From: an uncultured Anaeroplasmataceae bacterium
Lineage (GTDB): Bacteria; Bacillota_I; Bacilli_A; Acholeplasmatales; Anaeroplasmataceae
Assembly: GCA_910579215.1 (NCBI GenBank)
Contig: CAJTTN010000004.1
Location: forward strand, 1-64,000
Length of the DNA stretch: 64,000 nucleotides
Direction: 5' to 3'
Part shown: piece after piece, positions 23,501-36,200 of the stretch
Layout of the letters: the number at the start of each line of letters is the position of its first letter
How positions within the stretch are numbered: the stretch's first letter is position 1
Notes under the pieces: model-generated
The model's database searches: none
What the model was told of the DNA's origin: nothing
What the model saw: only the letters and a program-made list of their open reading frames with translations
Made by a program: the position numbers and the translations under genes

Positions 23501-26500
23501 CTTATAAACGCTGGAAGACTAGTAGTTACTGCGACCTTTATAGGGAATCCAAATTATGAGGATATTCCTTCTATGCAGGCAGTTTTGACGATTGAGAAAA
23601 TAGTGATTACAGGAATAACCTTCCCAAATGGTAGCTTCCTATATGATGGTCAATCCCATAGCATTTATGTTCAAGGTGTGCAGGACTATCCTATAGAAAT
23701 TTTATATTACAATAACGAGCGCGTTAATGCAGGCACCTATGAGGTTATTGCAAGCTTTGTTATAAAAAATGAAAATTATGCACCAATACCTAATTTGAAG
23801 GCAATTTTAGAAATTCTTCCAATACCATTAGGAGAGGTAACATTAGAGGATCAAACCTTTATTTTAGATGGCAATCCCCATTATTTAGAAACAACCTCGG
23901 TTCTTCCTGAAGGTGTATATGCTGTATATGAGAATAATGGCCAAATGTATGAAGGTGTCTACACTGTTACCATGCGCTTAGAAAGTCATAATTCTAATTA
24001 CATCCTTCCTGGGCCTATTACAGCTGTCTTAACTATAGTAAGCGATGGAAGCTATCATACGGTTATCTTTCACTTAGGAGATGGAACTACTGTTATTCGT
24101 ATTGTGCAAAATAATATGGGACTTAAGGATATTCCTTCACCAGCAAAAAGACCAGGCTATGAGGGCTATTATGAAGAAGACTTTACGCATATAACTACAA
24201 AGCTAGAATGTTATCCAATTTATCGAAAGGCCTCTTTTCAAATCCATTTTGATTACGAGCCAATTGAGGATATCTCTATTCAATATTTAGAGGACTATAC
24301 ACTTCCCATCCCTGTAAAAGAAGACTATATTTTTAAAAAATGGGTGGATGCTGATGGCAATGAAGTGAAGGATGGAATTTATGAGTGGACTGATGACATA
24401 ACGTTATATCCAATATGGCAATGTAAAGTGATTTTGCAAAATACGAATGGCCATATTTATGAAGAAATTTATTTAGACAGCAATGCCTGTGTAGAGCCTA
24501 CCTTTCCTTTTAGTAGCTATTTAGAGGGATTTTATAAGGATAAAGACCTTACCATAGCCTTTGATTTAGCTTCCCCAGTTTTAGTTAATCTAACACTTTA
24601 TGCGAAATACTCCTATGATTTTAGTTTCTCTTTAAATGAAGAAAATGAAGTTGAAATTTTAGAAATTTTAGATAAAACAAAACTATCCTATAATTTTACT
24701 GAGTTAATTTACGATCTTTATCCTGTTGTATCTATTCCAGATTATATCTTTGCAGGCTGTTCTAATCTTGAAGAAGTAGCTTTACCTGTACTACACAATG
24801 ATTTCGGTTGCCTTTTTGGAACTGAGTTTTATCCTAATAGTGTAAGTGTGGAACAAAGACAAGGTATTTTTTACTTACCTAATAATTTACATACAGTGAT
24901 ACTGAATATAGAAGTTGTACCAACCTTTGCCTTCCTCAATTGTTCTATGATAGAACGCATTTATTTGCATGAGGTAAAGGAGATTGAGGGTTATGCCTTT
25001 GCTGACTGTACAGGCTTAGAAGAGATTTTCTTTAGAGGAGGTTCTACAATTCAGGAAGCTGCCTTTAGAGGCTGTATAGGATTAGGGAAGGTACATTGTG
25101 ACTCCTTGACTTCCTGGACAAATATGAGCTTTTATGATCAATATGCAACCCCTATGCAATATGCAAAGGAATTTTATGTGCAAGATGAAAAAATAGAGAA
25201 TTTTGATTTGACTGGTGTAAAGCAAATTGGATTATATCAATTCTATAATTTTACGCAAATGAAGCAAGTTAAGCTTTTAGATGTGCAAACGATTGAGGCA
25301 CAAGCCTTTATGAATTGTAGTGGCTTAGAATCTGTATGGCTAGGGGTATCCTTAGTATCCTTGGGGATGGATGCCTTTGCAGCTGATGGTAGCTTAGAAA
25401 ATGTTTATTACACTGCAGATATGGGAAGCTGGAGTAAATTACAGATCTATAATCCTTATGCAACGCCTATGTATTTTGCTTCAAATTTCTATGTATGGGA
25501 TCAAAATACCTATGTGAAACTCAAGGAGATTCGTTTAGATGATACCATCCTTGAGGTTGGTGACTATCAGTTTTATGGCTTTAAAAATATAACGAGCATA
25601 GAGCTAATGGGGGTATCATTTATTGGGAAAAGTTCCTTTGCAAATATGAATGAGGTGTCAAAATTAGCTCTTCCAGCCTCTCTAACAGAAATAGATATCA
25701 ATGCCTTCTTAGATACTAGAATTCAAAGTGTATCCTATGCTGGAACCTTAGAAAATTGGGCAAATATTCACTTTTTATCGTTAAATTCAACGCCTTTATG
25801 CTCAAATGAGGGAAAAATAACCTTCGACAGTTTCCCCCTCAATTTAGAACATATTACCCTTACTAGGGCAATAGAATATATCGACGCATTCCAATTCTAT
25901 GGTTTTAAAGATACAAAAAGCGTCGAAATATCCCTGCCAATAAATTCAATTGGGCAAAGTGCCTTTGCAGGATGCTCCGCCTTGGAGTCCTTTAGCTTCC
26001 AATCTAGTGCAGATTTTATCATTATGGAAAATGCTTTTTTAGGCTGTACAAAGCTAAAGGATGTTTACTACTTTGGAGATATGGACGCTTATACAAAAAT
26101 CAAATATAAGAACAATGTAGCTAATCCTTTGTACTATCAAGCAAATCTTTGGATTAACGGAGAAATATTAGAGGAGCTTCTGATTAATTCTAATCCTGAA
26201 AAATATCAATTTTCAGGGATTCAAAGTTTAAAGAGGGTTACCTTTACGGACGATGTAACAGAAATAGGAGAGGGAGCATTCTCTAATTGCACCAATCTAG
26301 AAGAAGTGATACATTTGGAAAAAGTAACAAAATTAGGGAATAATGCTTTTGAGGGAAATGCAAGCTTAAGAAGCATTGCTTTACCTGAACTTACTATAAT
26401 TCCAAATTCATGCTTTAGAAATTGTATGTCACTAGAAGTGATTTCTATTCCTAAGGTTACCTCTGTAGGGTCAAGTGCTTTTCTAGGTTGTAAGAGCTTG

Positions 26501-26917
26501 CTTGCCCTTTCTTTAGAGCATGTAGAGGAAATTAAGGATTCTGCCTTTAAGGGCTGTAGTAGTCTAACAGAAATTACTCTAGGCTCTATTTCTAAGCTAG
26601 AGCACGATACCTTTGCCAATTGCTTTGGCTTAGAAAAAGTAATTTTGCCTGAAACTCTTACCTATATTGCTTATGCCTCCTTCTATGGATGCTCAAAGCT
26701 AGTTCAAATTGTAATTCCTGAAAGTGTATATTGTATTGAATCTAATGCCTTTGCGCAAGCATTAAATTTAATTGTTTTTGCTAAACAGGAAAGCCAACCT
26801 GCAAGATGGCAAAAGAACTGGCATCAGGGAGTAAAGGAATATTATTGGTTTAGTGAGGTGCCAAAAGAAGGAAATTATTGGCATTACGATGCAAATTCTA
26901 ACTGTGTTCCATGGTAA
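20594..26917 (+). CDS. Large surface protein: MBG-type repeats, InlB repeats, LRR_5 (2107 aa)
   Basis: An N-terminal signal or anchor helix (about 7-30) is followed by roughly 15 tandem beta-sandwich repeats of about 74 residues (about 35-1150). Each has the pattern Y-D-G-x-x-H, G-x-L-P-E-G-V, a Y-x-N-N segment, and A-T-L-T-I-x-K-A at the end, as in MBG/YDG-type bacterial Ig-like domains. Two InlB B-repeat-like (Flg_new) domains follow (about 1153-1335; YIFKKWVDADGNEV). LRR_5/BspA repeats run to the C-terminus (about 1340-2090). No LPxTG or C-terminal membrane anchor is seen, so attachment would be by the N-terminal helix. It starts 14 bp after the lipoprotein gene and is probably co-transcribed. 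It is likely an adhesin or extended stalk carrying an LRR head. Confidence 0.9.
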   Translation: MQKKKLWIILGSGIALVLALAIALPILLLSSKNTKINWNEVLFESKTVIYDGNVHYLEVKGGDLPDSMEISYENNGHRDVGVYEVIAHFKDGDKLYPDMMATLTILKSGLEGISFEDKTVTYNGEEQFLYITGELPEGVTVHYENNGHRNAGAYEVSAVFTSTNENFEALGILKAWLRIEKAEIALDTISFEDQTFTYDGGVKSLHIDSFLPEGIQITYVNNEHRDVGVYEVTASFTDTTGNYIIEGTKRATLTILKASYDMSLVTFSSVEIPYDGLEHELLIQGQLPEGVTILRYVNNKRTELGSNTCSVEFIGDEKNYNPIPKMEATLTIVPGKMMFLTQTDFFTTYNGNLQSIEYPNLPEGIVVTYENNAYKNAGTYVVIAHFKDSLGRYIDETKMLTFHIEKATYDMSGISFEDTILVYDGLEHSLFITGKLPEGVKVSYSDNHLTEVGQIEIIATFQIPDSLNYYAIPAKKATLTIVPNELTSVFLEDETFTYDGNMHGLTLKGELPLGVTYEFINNYHKEVGIYEVIVEFNIASYAPLKATLTIVKADIDMSNVFFHGQTFVYDGKAHSIFIEGNLPDIVRVSYLNNTRTEIGIQTATAIFEVLDKIHYNDIPNLYAEITIINNQITGISFKDKTVVYNQQSHSIFIEGQLPEGVTVTYLNNGQRNVGEYEIVAQFHDATGKYEDLTDMVAKLTIVKASFATNGILFLDRSFVYDGNVHRLDMYCDDLPSDIVVVYENNDQINAGVYIVKVSFIDALGNYHPVASRTATLTIHRKKLSLDHIIFENEEYEYDGFEHTLTIHGELPEEVEVRYSPNSLTKLGRILVTASFIVDERNYEPIPNRYAYLTITKGVLDDITLSDKTLVYDGNLHSITIEGTLPEGVSVEYVNHEHSDAGVYEVTALFYDAEGYYNSLKAILTILKASYDMSGITFLDKTLVYDGFEHTLQIDGILPEGVSVIYSKNSLINAGRLVVTATFIGNPNYEDIPSMQAVLTIEKIVITGITFPNGSFLYDGQSHSIYVQGVQDYPIEILYYNNERVNAGTYEVIASFVIKNENYAPIPNLKAILEILPIPLGEVTLEDQTFILDGNPHYLETTSVLPEGVYAVYENNGQMYEGVYTVTMRLESHNSNYILPGPITAVLTIVSDGSYHTVIFHLGDGTTVIRIVQNNMGLKDIPSPAKRPGYEGYYEEDFTHITTKLECYPIYRKASFQIHFDYEPIEDISIQYLEDYTLPIPVKEDYIFKKWVDADGNEVKDGIYEWTDDITLYPIWQCKVILQNTNGHIYEEIYLDSNACVEPTFPFSSYLEGFYKDKDLTIAFDLASPVLVNLTLYAKYSYDFSFSLNEENEVEILEILDKTKLSYNFTELIYDLYPVVSIPDYIFAGCSNLEEVALPVLHNDFGCLFGTEFYPNSVSVEQRQGIFYLPNNLHTVILNIEVVPTFAFLNCSMIERIYLHEVKEIEGYAFADCTGLEEIFFRGGSTIQEAAFRGCIGLGKVHCDSLTSWTNMSFYDQYATPMQYAKEFYVQDEKIENFDLTGVKQIGLYQFYNFTQMKQVKLLDVQTIEAQAFMNCSGLESVWLGVSLVSLGMDAFAADGSLENVYYTADMGSWSKLQIYNPYATPMYFASNFYVWDQNTYVKLKEIRLDDTILEVGDYQFYGFKNITSIELMGVSFIGKSSFANMNEVSKLALPASLTEIDINAFLDTRIQSVSYAGTLENWANIHFLSLNSTPLCSNEGKITFDSFPLNLEHITLTRAIEYIDAFQFYGFKDTKSVEISLPINSIGQSAFAGCSALESFSFQSSADFIIMENAFLGCTKLKDVYYFGDMDAYTKIKYKNNVANPLYYQANLWINGEILEELLINSNPEKYQFSGIQSLKRVTFTDDVTEIGEGAFSNCTNLEEVIHLEKVTKLGNNAFEGNASLRSIALPELTIIPNSCFRNCMSLEVISIPKVTSVGSSAFLGCKSLLALSLEHVEEIKDSAFKGCSSLTEITLGSISKLEHDTFANCFGLEKVILPETLTYIAYASFYGCSKLVQIVIPESVYCIESNAFAQALNLIVFAKQESQPARWQKNWHQGVKEYYWFSEVPKEGNYWHYDANSNCVPW

Positions 26918-26931
26918 TTTTTTATAAAGCT

Positions 26932-26970
26932 GGAAGCTTGTAAACATTATGTTTATGAGCTTCCTTTTTT
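26932..26970 (+). terminator. Terminator of the two-gene LRR operon
   Basis: A 15-bp stem (26932-26946 with 26950-26964, two wobble pairs) has a 3-nt loop and is followed by six Ts. It separates the first two LRR genes from the giant gene, which has its own promoter. Confidence 0.85.
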
Positions 26971-27125
26971 GTTTGGAAATAGTTGCACAAATGGATATTT
27001 TTAAATAAAATCTTTTCTTTTTATAAAAGAAAAAGCATTTTACAGTTTTTCCCAATTTTTTAGGGAAAAACCTATATATTTTGCTAAAAATATATATATT
27101 TATATATATTCCGTCGTTAGAAGAG

Positions 27126-27154
27126 TTGAAAAGAATGGCATTTTATGATAAAAT
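27126..27154 (+). promoter_or_regulatory. Promoter of the giant gene
   Basis: TTGAAA (27126-27131), a 17-bp spacer and TAAAAT (27149-27154), with an expected start near 27161. The resulting 5' leader is about 115 nt and contains the alternating pyrimidine-purine tract. Confidence 0.65.
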
Positions 27155-27173
27155 TATTCCGTACTACGTACAT

Positions 27174-27201
27174 TATGTGCGCATGCGCGCACGCACGTAT
27201 A
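27174..27201. other. 28-bp alternating pyrimidine-purine tract (Z-DNA-like)
   Basis: From tatgtgcgcatg to cacgtata every step alternates pyrimidine and purine, including a GC-rich core (gcatgcgcgcacgcac) within very AT-rich surroundings. Part of it can form a gtgcgc-atgc-gcgcac hairpin. It lies in the 5' leader of the giant gene. Alternating CG/CA tracts are known to favour Z-DNA under supercoiling; a role here is inference. Confidence 0.6.
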
Positions 27202-27276
27202 AGAGAAAAATTTGCTTATAAGCAATATGATGTTCTGTCATATTTGAATGATAAAATTTATAGGAGGTTGTGAATT

Positions 27277-30200
27277 ATGAAAGGATCTTCGATAAAAAAA
27301 ATTAGAAAAGGATTAAAGTATATTGTTGCGATTGGCTTTTTTGTCTTATTGTCATTTAGCTTTTCAAAGGATACTAAAAAACTATCTTTAGCATCTTTTG
27401 AGGAAAACGATGGAATACAACAACTACAAAAGGAAGGCCGAGTTCAGCTTGCTAATGTTTCTGAAAGTCAACCATTTCCTGACTATGAATATTGGACTGG
27501 TATGTATGGGTATGCTTATGAACTAAATAATGATGGTGATAATACAATCACCTTAACTGGTATGATTCCAACCAACTATTCGGATTACCATAGATTAGGT
27601 CACCATACTTCTGCATATCATCACAGTGGAACTCAAAATATAGAGATTCCTTCCATTTATAGCATTTATGATAGTAAGGGCAATCGTACTGATTATACAG
27701 TGACTAGAATTGCTTCTAATTTTACAACACGATATATTGTTGGAAACTGTTATTATGGCTGTCGTTCCTACAATGTCGTTAATCCAGCGGTATTAAAGCT
27801 TCCAGCATCCTTAAAGCGTATTGAGGATAATGCGTTTGCTGAGAATTTTTTGCAAATCACTACAGACTTCACATCTCATGGCTTTGATAAAACAACCTTT
27901 GATTTGTCTGAATGTGTGAATTTGGAATACATTGGTAAAAATGCATTCTACACTTCCTCAGAGGATAATGAAAGAAATATAGGGCAGATTGCTGAGTTTA
28001 TGCCAAAACTTGTAGAAGTGGGAGCTAATGCTTTTAGAAATGCCTTTAGAACAGATTATGATACCAATGACAACATTAATATGAGCAATGTTATTTCCAT
28101 TGGCTCTTATGCATTTGCAAATGATATAACGCTATCTAGTGGGTACTCCTATTCAGCTTTACGAGGCGTAAACTTTGGAAGTAGCTTAGAATCTCTTGGA
28201 GACTATGCATTTTATAATTGTGATGGTTTAGAGAATGTGGATGTTCCAGAAACCTGTACTAGGGTTGGAGATTATGCCTTTGCTTCCTGTCAAAATATGA
28301 TTATGGCAACGGTTCGTACTCCAATGCTAGGTATTGGTGCTTTCAAAGATGATGCATCCTTAGTTTCTGTACGTTTGAGCGACAATACGGAAAGCATTCC
28401 CGATTTTTGCTTCCAAAGCTGTAATTCTTTGAGTACAGTTAGCTTATATCCAAGCTATACAGATATTTCTGAAAGCTTAGCATTGAAGCGGATCGGTGTG
28501 AATGCATTTAGTAACACGAACTTAAATACCTTTAAGCTTCCAAAAAATGTAAATGAAATTGGAGATTCTGCCTTTGCAGACTGCCGAGGCTTACTCGTAT
28601 TTGATTTTTCTTTAGCATCAGAACAAATTGATCTTGGAGACAACGTTTTAAAGGGCTGTTCTAATCTAGAGGATATAACAATTCCTGGAGATTTATTTAA
28701 TTCCTGTGGTATAGACTTCTTAAGAGATGCAACTCTTTTATCCTCTGTAACCTTTTTAAGAAAGAATGTTTTAGAACCAGGATTTTTTGCTGGGTGTTCT
28801 AATTTGACGACGGTTAATTTTGCTGAAGAAGATCCAATCACCAATATTCCAAAGGAATATTTTAAGGATTGTGTAAAATTATCAAATCTTTCCATTGTCG
28901 ATGTTTCTAATAATCGTCATGGAGAATTGAGCCGTTCTATTGGAAATATAGGAGAATATGCCTTCTACAATACGGCTTTTGAAAGTATTACTATAACAAA
29001 TGCTGTGAACTCAGTTGGCAGCTTTGCCTTTGCCAATATGCAGGCATTAACCTATGCAAGTGTAAACTCTAAGGATTTGAGCTATAGAATGTTTTATGGT
29101 TGTCCTTATTTGAATACTTTATATGTCGGACCAAATACATCTAATGTGTTAAAAGAGGCAGAGGAAAATATAAGTACCTATGTGTTTGACTATACTACCA
29201 AAAGTGAAACGATTGTCAATAAAACCGTAGAGAAGAATGCCGCCTTTGCAAACTGTGTTCGTTTAGAAAATATTACATTAGAGTGCCCTACTTTAGGAGC
29301 CTATATGTTTGATGGTTGTATGGCCTTAAAGGAAATTGAATTAAAGGCTACCATCCGTACAATAGAAACTCATGCCTTTGCAAATTGTCAAGAGCTTCAT
29401 CAGGTAACACTATTAACTAGTGCCTTAGGTGAGTTCATGTTTGCGAATGATACGAAGTTGAAAAATATTACGTTAAACTCTAATACGACAACGATACCTA
29501 CACATGCATTTTATCGTTCAAATTTAGAAAATATCTCTATTCCATCCTCAGTAACTACTGTAGGAAATTTGGCCTTTGCTTATTCCTTGTCTTTAAAGAC
29601 AGTGGATTTAAATGATAGCAAAATGGTATCCCCTTATATGTTTTATAATTGTATTGCTTTACAGGAAATTACAATTCCTGAAAGTGTACAGGACAATGTT
29701 GGTGAATATGCTTTTGCAAATTGTGCAACCTTAAAGTATGCAACAATTTTAAATACGAAAATTAGCGATTATATGTTTTATAATGATCCCCTATTGTTTG
29801 CACCATCTACTAGCAATCAAACTTTAGTCGTTGATTCTCATGTAACCTCTGTGGGAGAACATGCTTTTGCTAAAACAGGTGTTACAAAGGCAGAAATAGG
29901 CTCTAATCAAATTAGTGATTATATGTTTGAGGATTGTGAAAATTTACAAGAACTAGTGATAGGAATCATAAACTCTGATGGTATTTTAAGTGTCCCTACA
30001 GACATTGGAGAGTATTCTTTCAAAGGCTGTAATTATTTGAGCAGAGTAACTCTAAATCTTAAGAAAATTGGAGCTCACATGTTTGAGGGCTGTACAAGCT
30101 TAACCACACTAACCTTAGGTAGTCCAATTGAAAGAATAGAAGAGTATGCTTTTGCAAATTGTACTAGTCTTTCAACGGTAAGTACGAATGCATTAAAGAA

Positions 30201-33200
30201 TTTAATAGAAATAGAACAATATGCCTTTGCAAATTGTATCAATTTAGATTCATTTACGGTTCCAGATTCTGTTATAACTATGGGATTAGGAGTATTCAGT
30301 AATTGTGCAAGCTTAAATACAATCACTCTACCATTTGCAGGAGAATCCTTATATGATGTCTCTACAAATCCTGAAGTGCCATCTGAGAAAACCTTGTTTG
30401 GTTGGATTTTTGGTACAGTTGCATCTGATTCCTCTGTAAATATTACAAGTAAATATTCTGCAAGCGCATCTGCTTCTTACTATATTCCTACAGGACTTAA
30501 TAATGTAATTATTACGAAGGAAACTACTGTACTTTATGGAACATTCTATGGATGTACTATGCTTCAATCTATTAATATTCCAACAGATACTGAAAGAATA
30601 GAAAGCTATGCTTTCTACGGCTGCACAGGCTTAACAAACTTTACAGTACCTTCAACAGTTACAGAATTAGGATCCTATGTTCTTGCAGAATGTAGAAATT
30701 TAAGAGAAGCAACCCTACACTGTAACATTATGGGAACTTTCATGTTCTATAATTGCGTTAATCTAAATACGACACACTTGAAAAATGTCCAATATGTATC
30801 CACTTCAGCATATGAAGGATGTATATCATTGGAGATTGTAGATTTAAATCAAGGAAATGGAAATGAGGGTTATATATGTACCTCTATTAACAGCAAAGCA
30901 TTTAGTGGCTGTATCAATTTATCAACAATTGAATTTCCTTCAACCATTGAGACAATTGGAGCTTCAGCCTTTGAAAATTGTGAAAAGCTTTCTTTTATAA
31001 CATTACCAAGTAGCTTAACTACCTTAGACTCAAATGCATTTAAAAATTGTGATAGCTTAGTTTCAATTGTAATACCTAAGAATTTAACAGATTTAGGTGA
31101 GTCTATTTTTGTTGATTGTGATGGTTTGCTTTCTATATTGTTCACTAACAAAATTGTTGGTGAGAAGATGTTTGAATCTTGTAATACAATTCAAATTGTT
31201 GATTTCCAAGATGTTGAAGAAATAGGTGCCTTTGCTTTTAATGAATGTACTAGCTTAGAGCAGTTGATTTTACCTAAGACTTTAAAGAAGCTTGGAGAAA
31301 AGGCATTCTATCATTGTGCCTCAATTGAAGAGGTAATTATTCCTGCATCTGTTGTTCAAATAGATTCAGCGGTATTCCAAAATTGTACAAATTTAAAATA
31401 TGCGACATTATTAAATGGAAAAATGGGAACTTCTATGTTTAGAAATTGTACAAGCCTTAGAAATGTTTGCTTTGAGGCTGCAGAGGATTATCCTTCCTAT
31501 AGCATTGCAAGCTATGCATTCTATGGCTGTCATGAGCTTTTATTCCCTGAACTACCTTCCAACATTACAGCAATTGGAGACTATGCTTTTGCTCAAAATT
31601 ATAGAAATACTAGAATTGAGCTTCCAAAAACAATTCAAAGTCTTGGTATGAATGTATTCTGGGATGTTAATGTAGAAGAACTTGTTATCCCATTTATTGG
31701 GGCAGGACGCACACCATCCTATGATCCAACAGTAAAAGGATATTCTAGATATACACTTGGCTGGATCTTTGGAGCTTCTACACCAGTTTTAAATAGTAGT
31801 GGTGTATATGTAGTTGCTGCAGGAAAACCATATTCTAATGCTTCTGATTCTTATCAATGTATTGCTAACTACCAAAATTCTGCTTATTCTGGATGGTATA
31901 AAACAGAGAAATGGTATTTACCAACCTCTTTGAAAAAGGTTGTAGTGACAGATGCGACAATAATTCCATATTTTGCATTTTGGTCTGCACGCTATATTAC
32001 AGATATTGAAATTAGTGATACAGTTCAAACAATAAGAGAAGGTTCAATGTACAATTGTACAAGCCTGAAAAATCTTACAGTTCCTTTCATTGGAATTTCT
32101 AGAGGCGCAACGGGCATCCAAAAATCATCTTTGTTTTTTTATGATCAAACTGGAAACTTCCATGCTGGTACTTTGGCTGCATGGTTCTTATCCATGCCTG
32201 GTGGATATCATGATGCATCTGTTTCAAATGATTATGATACAAAAACTCCTGAAACAACAGTAACAGCACATGGCTTGACAGTAGCATATATTGCTAGTTA
32301 TTCAAGACGTGTTTCATATAAGGTGCCATTATCTTTGAAAAATGTCACAGTAAAGGATTTAAAGAATAATACCTCTATTGGGTTAGAGGAGGCAGCTTTT
32401 TACAATTGTTCTATGATAGAGAATATTGAAATTATAGGACATTTAACGAAAATAGGGAAAAATGCCTTCTATAATACAGGTATTACCTCCTTTGATATTG
32501 CTAGTACAGTTACTGAAATGGGAGAAGGTGCCTTTTCAGGTACAAAGAGCTTAGTTGATGTTACAATTCGTTCCTCAATTATCTCTAAAGGCATGTTTAA
32601 GAATTCATCTACTTTGAAGCATGTTGAAATCTTAGGCGAGAATGTTGTCATTCAGGATCAAGCCTTCATGAATTGTACTGCATTGCAGGAGATGAATTTC
32701 AATCAATCCGTAAGCAGTGTTGGGAATGAGATTTTGGCTGGCTGTACAGCTTTACAAGATTTATATATTAACATGCTTGGTGCAAATACTACAGGAAATA
32801 CAGTTACAGGATCTACAAACTTTGGCTTCTTGTTTGGTAAGACAGGAGGAACAGGATTAGTTGAAAATACAATTCAAATTGATGCAAACACTACAGAGAT
32901 TCGTTATATTCCTGCGGATGTTACTTTGCATTTTATTGGTTCGGTTATTCCATCCTATGCTTTTGCAGGTGTTTCTAGCTTAAAGAAGGTTGTATTGCAT
33001 GAGGGTGTTCGCGAAATTGGCGACTATGCATTCCTTGATACTACAAATTTAGAGGAAGTTAGAATTCCATCTAGCTTAGAGGATTGTGGTATCTATGTAT
33101 TCAAAAATTCAGGCTTAGTAACTGCATATTTTGGTGAGGGAATCGAAACGATTTATGAGGGTATGTTTGCAAATTGTTCTAATTTGACGAACTTGATTTT

Positions 33201-36200
33201 TGAATCTACAACTACAACCTATGAGTATCGGTATGTTGATCACAACGTTTTTGAGGAATATAAGAAGGTTGGAGCTAATGGCTCATTCCTTTCAACTGGA
33301 AAATATGTGAGTGGTGGTAAGGATTTAACCATTGGTACAGAAGATGATATTGAAAACGTAATCCGTAGCGAAGAATTCTATATCGATAATCAGGATGGAA
33401 CCTTCTATGCTTATGGAAAGGATACTTTATTAGGAACAGACGATGATATTCTAGTAGGTATTGGAAATGATCATAGTTTTGGTACAGCTGATGACTTTGT
33501 AATTGAAGTTATTCAAGGGAAATTTTATAAAAATTTCTTAAATAACACATATTGTACAGTTACAATGCAACAGGATGTTGATGGAAACTGGAATTATGCT
33601 TTTGGTTCTACAAGATATGCACTAGTTAATGGAGAATTAGTGGAGGTTGTAGTTGATCAAAAGGAAAATGTATATATTTCTATACCAAGTGCAGATTATA
33701 TTTTGTTCCAATCTGTTGGTAGAGATGGACTTTTAGGTACTGAGGATGATTTGATTGCTTTCCTTGGTGTAAAGGGCACCTCTTATACAGTGATAACTGA
33801 TGCGATTCTTTATGAAAATGTATTAGTTCATGATAATAAGCTATACGTTGATTATCAGGATAATACCTACCAAGAAATTATGACAGATACGACAAGCTAT
33901 ACGCTTGGTGAATTATTCTGTGCTGGTGCTGATTGTGTTATTGGTACAGAAGATGACATTAGTAAATACGCAACAATAACCTATGATCAAATTCAAACAA
34001 ATCCTGAATTAAAGGATTATGGAAAATTAATTTTATTAGATCAGGAATTTACTTATGAACGTTTAATTACGGGAGAAGATGGTACACATTATATATACCT
34101 TCCATGGGCTGCATTCTTAAATGAACCTTCTTATTTGGGTTTTGGTAGAGATGGAAAGCTAGGGACGAATGATGATGTTTTAGGTATGACTACAACCTTT
34201 AATCCTAAATACACTCCTGTAGAGGAAGAACCAGTTCAAATTCCTCTTGTAAATACAAATTCATATATTCGCTATGAAAATAAACTATATGAAAATAATG
34301 TTATGGCTAATACAGTGAAGCATATAGAAAGTGAAGCTTTTATCAATTGTACAGGTTTAGAGAATTTAACACTTTCTTCTCAGCTTGAGACGATTGATGA
34401 TAAGGCGTTCTTTAGATCTGGTCTAGTTGAAATAACTGTTCCATCTTCTGTAGACGCTATTGGAAAATATGTCTTTGCTGAAAATAACAATCTAGAATTA
34501 GCTACTGTAAAATGTGTGGTTCTAGGGGAATATATGTTTAGTGAAGATAAGAAGCTTAGAAAGGTTTCTATCGCATATAGTACACAAGTTATTAGCAAGG
34601 GTGCTTTTAATAAATGTACTGCTTTAAAGCTTGTTACCTTCCATTCTAATTTTATTCAGGATATTCATTATGAATTACCAAATGGCTATTTCCCTGACGG
34701 AGATCAGCCAGCAGATGGTACAGGCTCTGGATCAGAGGACCCTCTGCCCGATGCCGATGAATATGTTACTTATTTAGTTGCACAGGCTAAGAAGAGTGCA
34801 ATAACTATTCAAAGTGGTTTAGATGGTATTGAAGGAACAGCAGATGATTATTATAGCTATGGAAGCTATTATAAGCTAATTGGTGCCGACTTAGTTGCTC
34901 AAACTAAGGATGATATTGTTGTTTTAATCTATGAGGGAAGCTATTATGAGGTGGTTGGCTATGATAAGCTATCTAAGACAATCAACTTGTATCGTAAGGT
35001 AACCTGGGATAGTGCCTCTAACTCCTTTGTTTTTGGGTCTTATTTCCTAGGCGATATCAATGGAGAATTCTCTTTAGCTAATCAAAATAATCGAATTGTT
35101 GTTCAAGAGGATGCCTTAGGAAACTATACTTATCAGGTAGGAAATATTCATTATTCCTATGGTGCTGATGGTAAACTAGGTACATTAGATGATATTAAGA
35201 CGGTTACAATCAATGGAGTTACCTATACGATTGAAGAAATAGAGGGCGCATATTATACCTCTTTGGCTAAGAATGTTTATTATGAAGTAGACGTTCATAA
35301 TTTATCTTTGAAATTAGTATATTTAACAGAAACAGGCTTTGTAGATACCATAACCTCTGTACAAAATTCATATTACTTTGTACATGAGAATCATACTTTA
35401 AGTCGTATTGTAAATGGAGAAATTGAGGAAACGATTTATATCCCCTATAACAATACACTAATTGAAGTAGAAGAAAGAACAGAGAATGTATTCTATGAAA
35501 ACCTATCAGGAAACTTCTATAATCGTTGGGAATACAACAATACACAATTTACATCAAGATTGATTTGTATTTTAGAAGATGAGGAAAAGGAAGCTACCTA
35601 TTTACGTGGAAATAATACCTATGCAGTTTATGTAGATAATCATGTATACCGAGTACCTGGAGATGATTTAATTTTAGGTACAGAGGATGATTCCTATATT
35701 GTACATGATCGTCCATCAGAAAATGTTGGAGGTTTAGTATTTATCCTTCGTACAGAGGATGGAAATTATTATCATTATCATAACTTTAACATTTATTTTA
35801 AACTTGATTTAAGTAAGAATGAATATAGTTATGTTTGTGCAGGACCAGATGGAGATCCAACAACTACTCATGATAATAATACGAATATAGTTATTGGAAA
35901 TGATGGTGCATTCTACATAGATAACCAAAACGGTACCTACTATGCTATTTCTGGAAATACTTTAACAGGTACAGACCAGGATCGTTTGGTATGCTCTGCA
36001 AATGGAACGCAAATCGGTAATCCATCAGATTATACCTTAACGAAATATGGTACAGATTACTATCGTGATTATTTAGACAATACATATCAGCAGGTTATTC
36101 TTACAAAGAATGGAAATCAATGGACCTCTAGCTTAGTTGGAGATCGTTTTGTCGGAACAAGCTCTGGCACTGTAGATCCAACCCTTACACCTCAAATTGT

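Noticed and set aside
20594..26917. LPxTG sorting signal or C-terminal anchor in the 2107-aa protein
   Set aside because: The C-terminus ends in a short polar tail (NSNCVPW) without a sorting motif, hydrophobic segment or basic tail.
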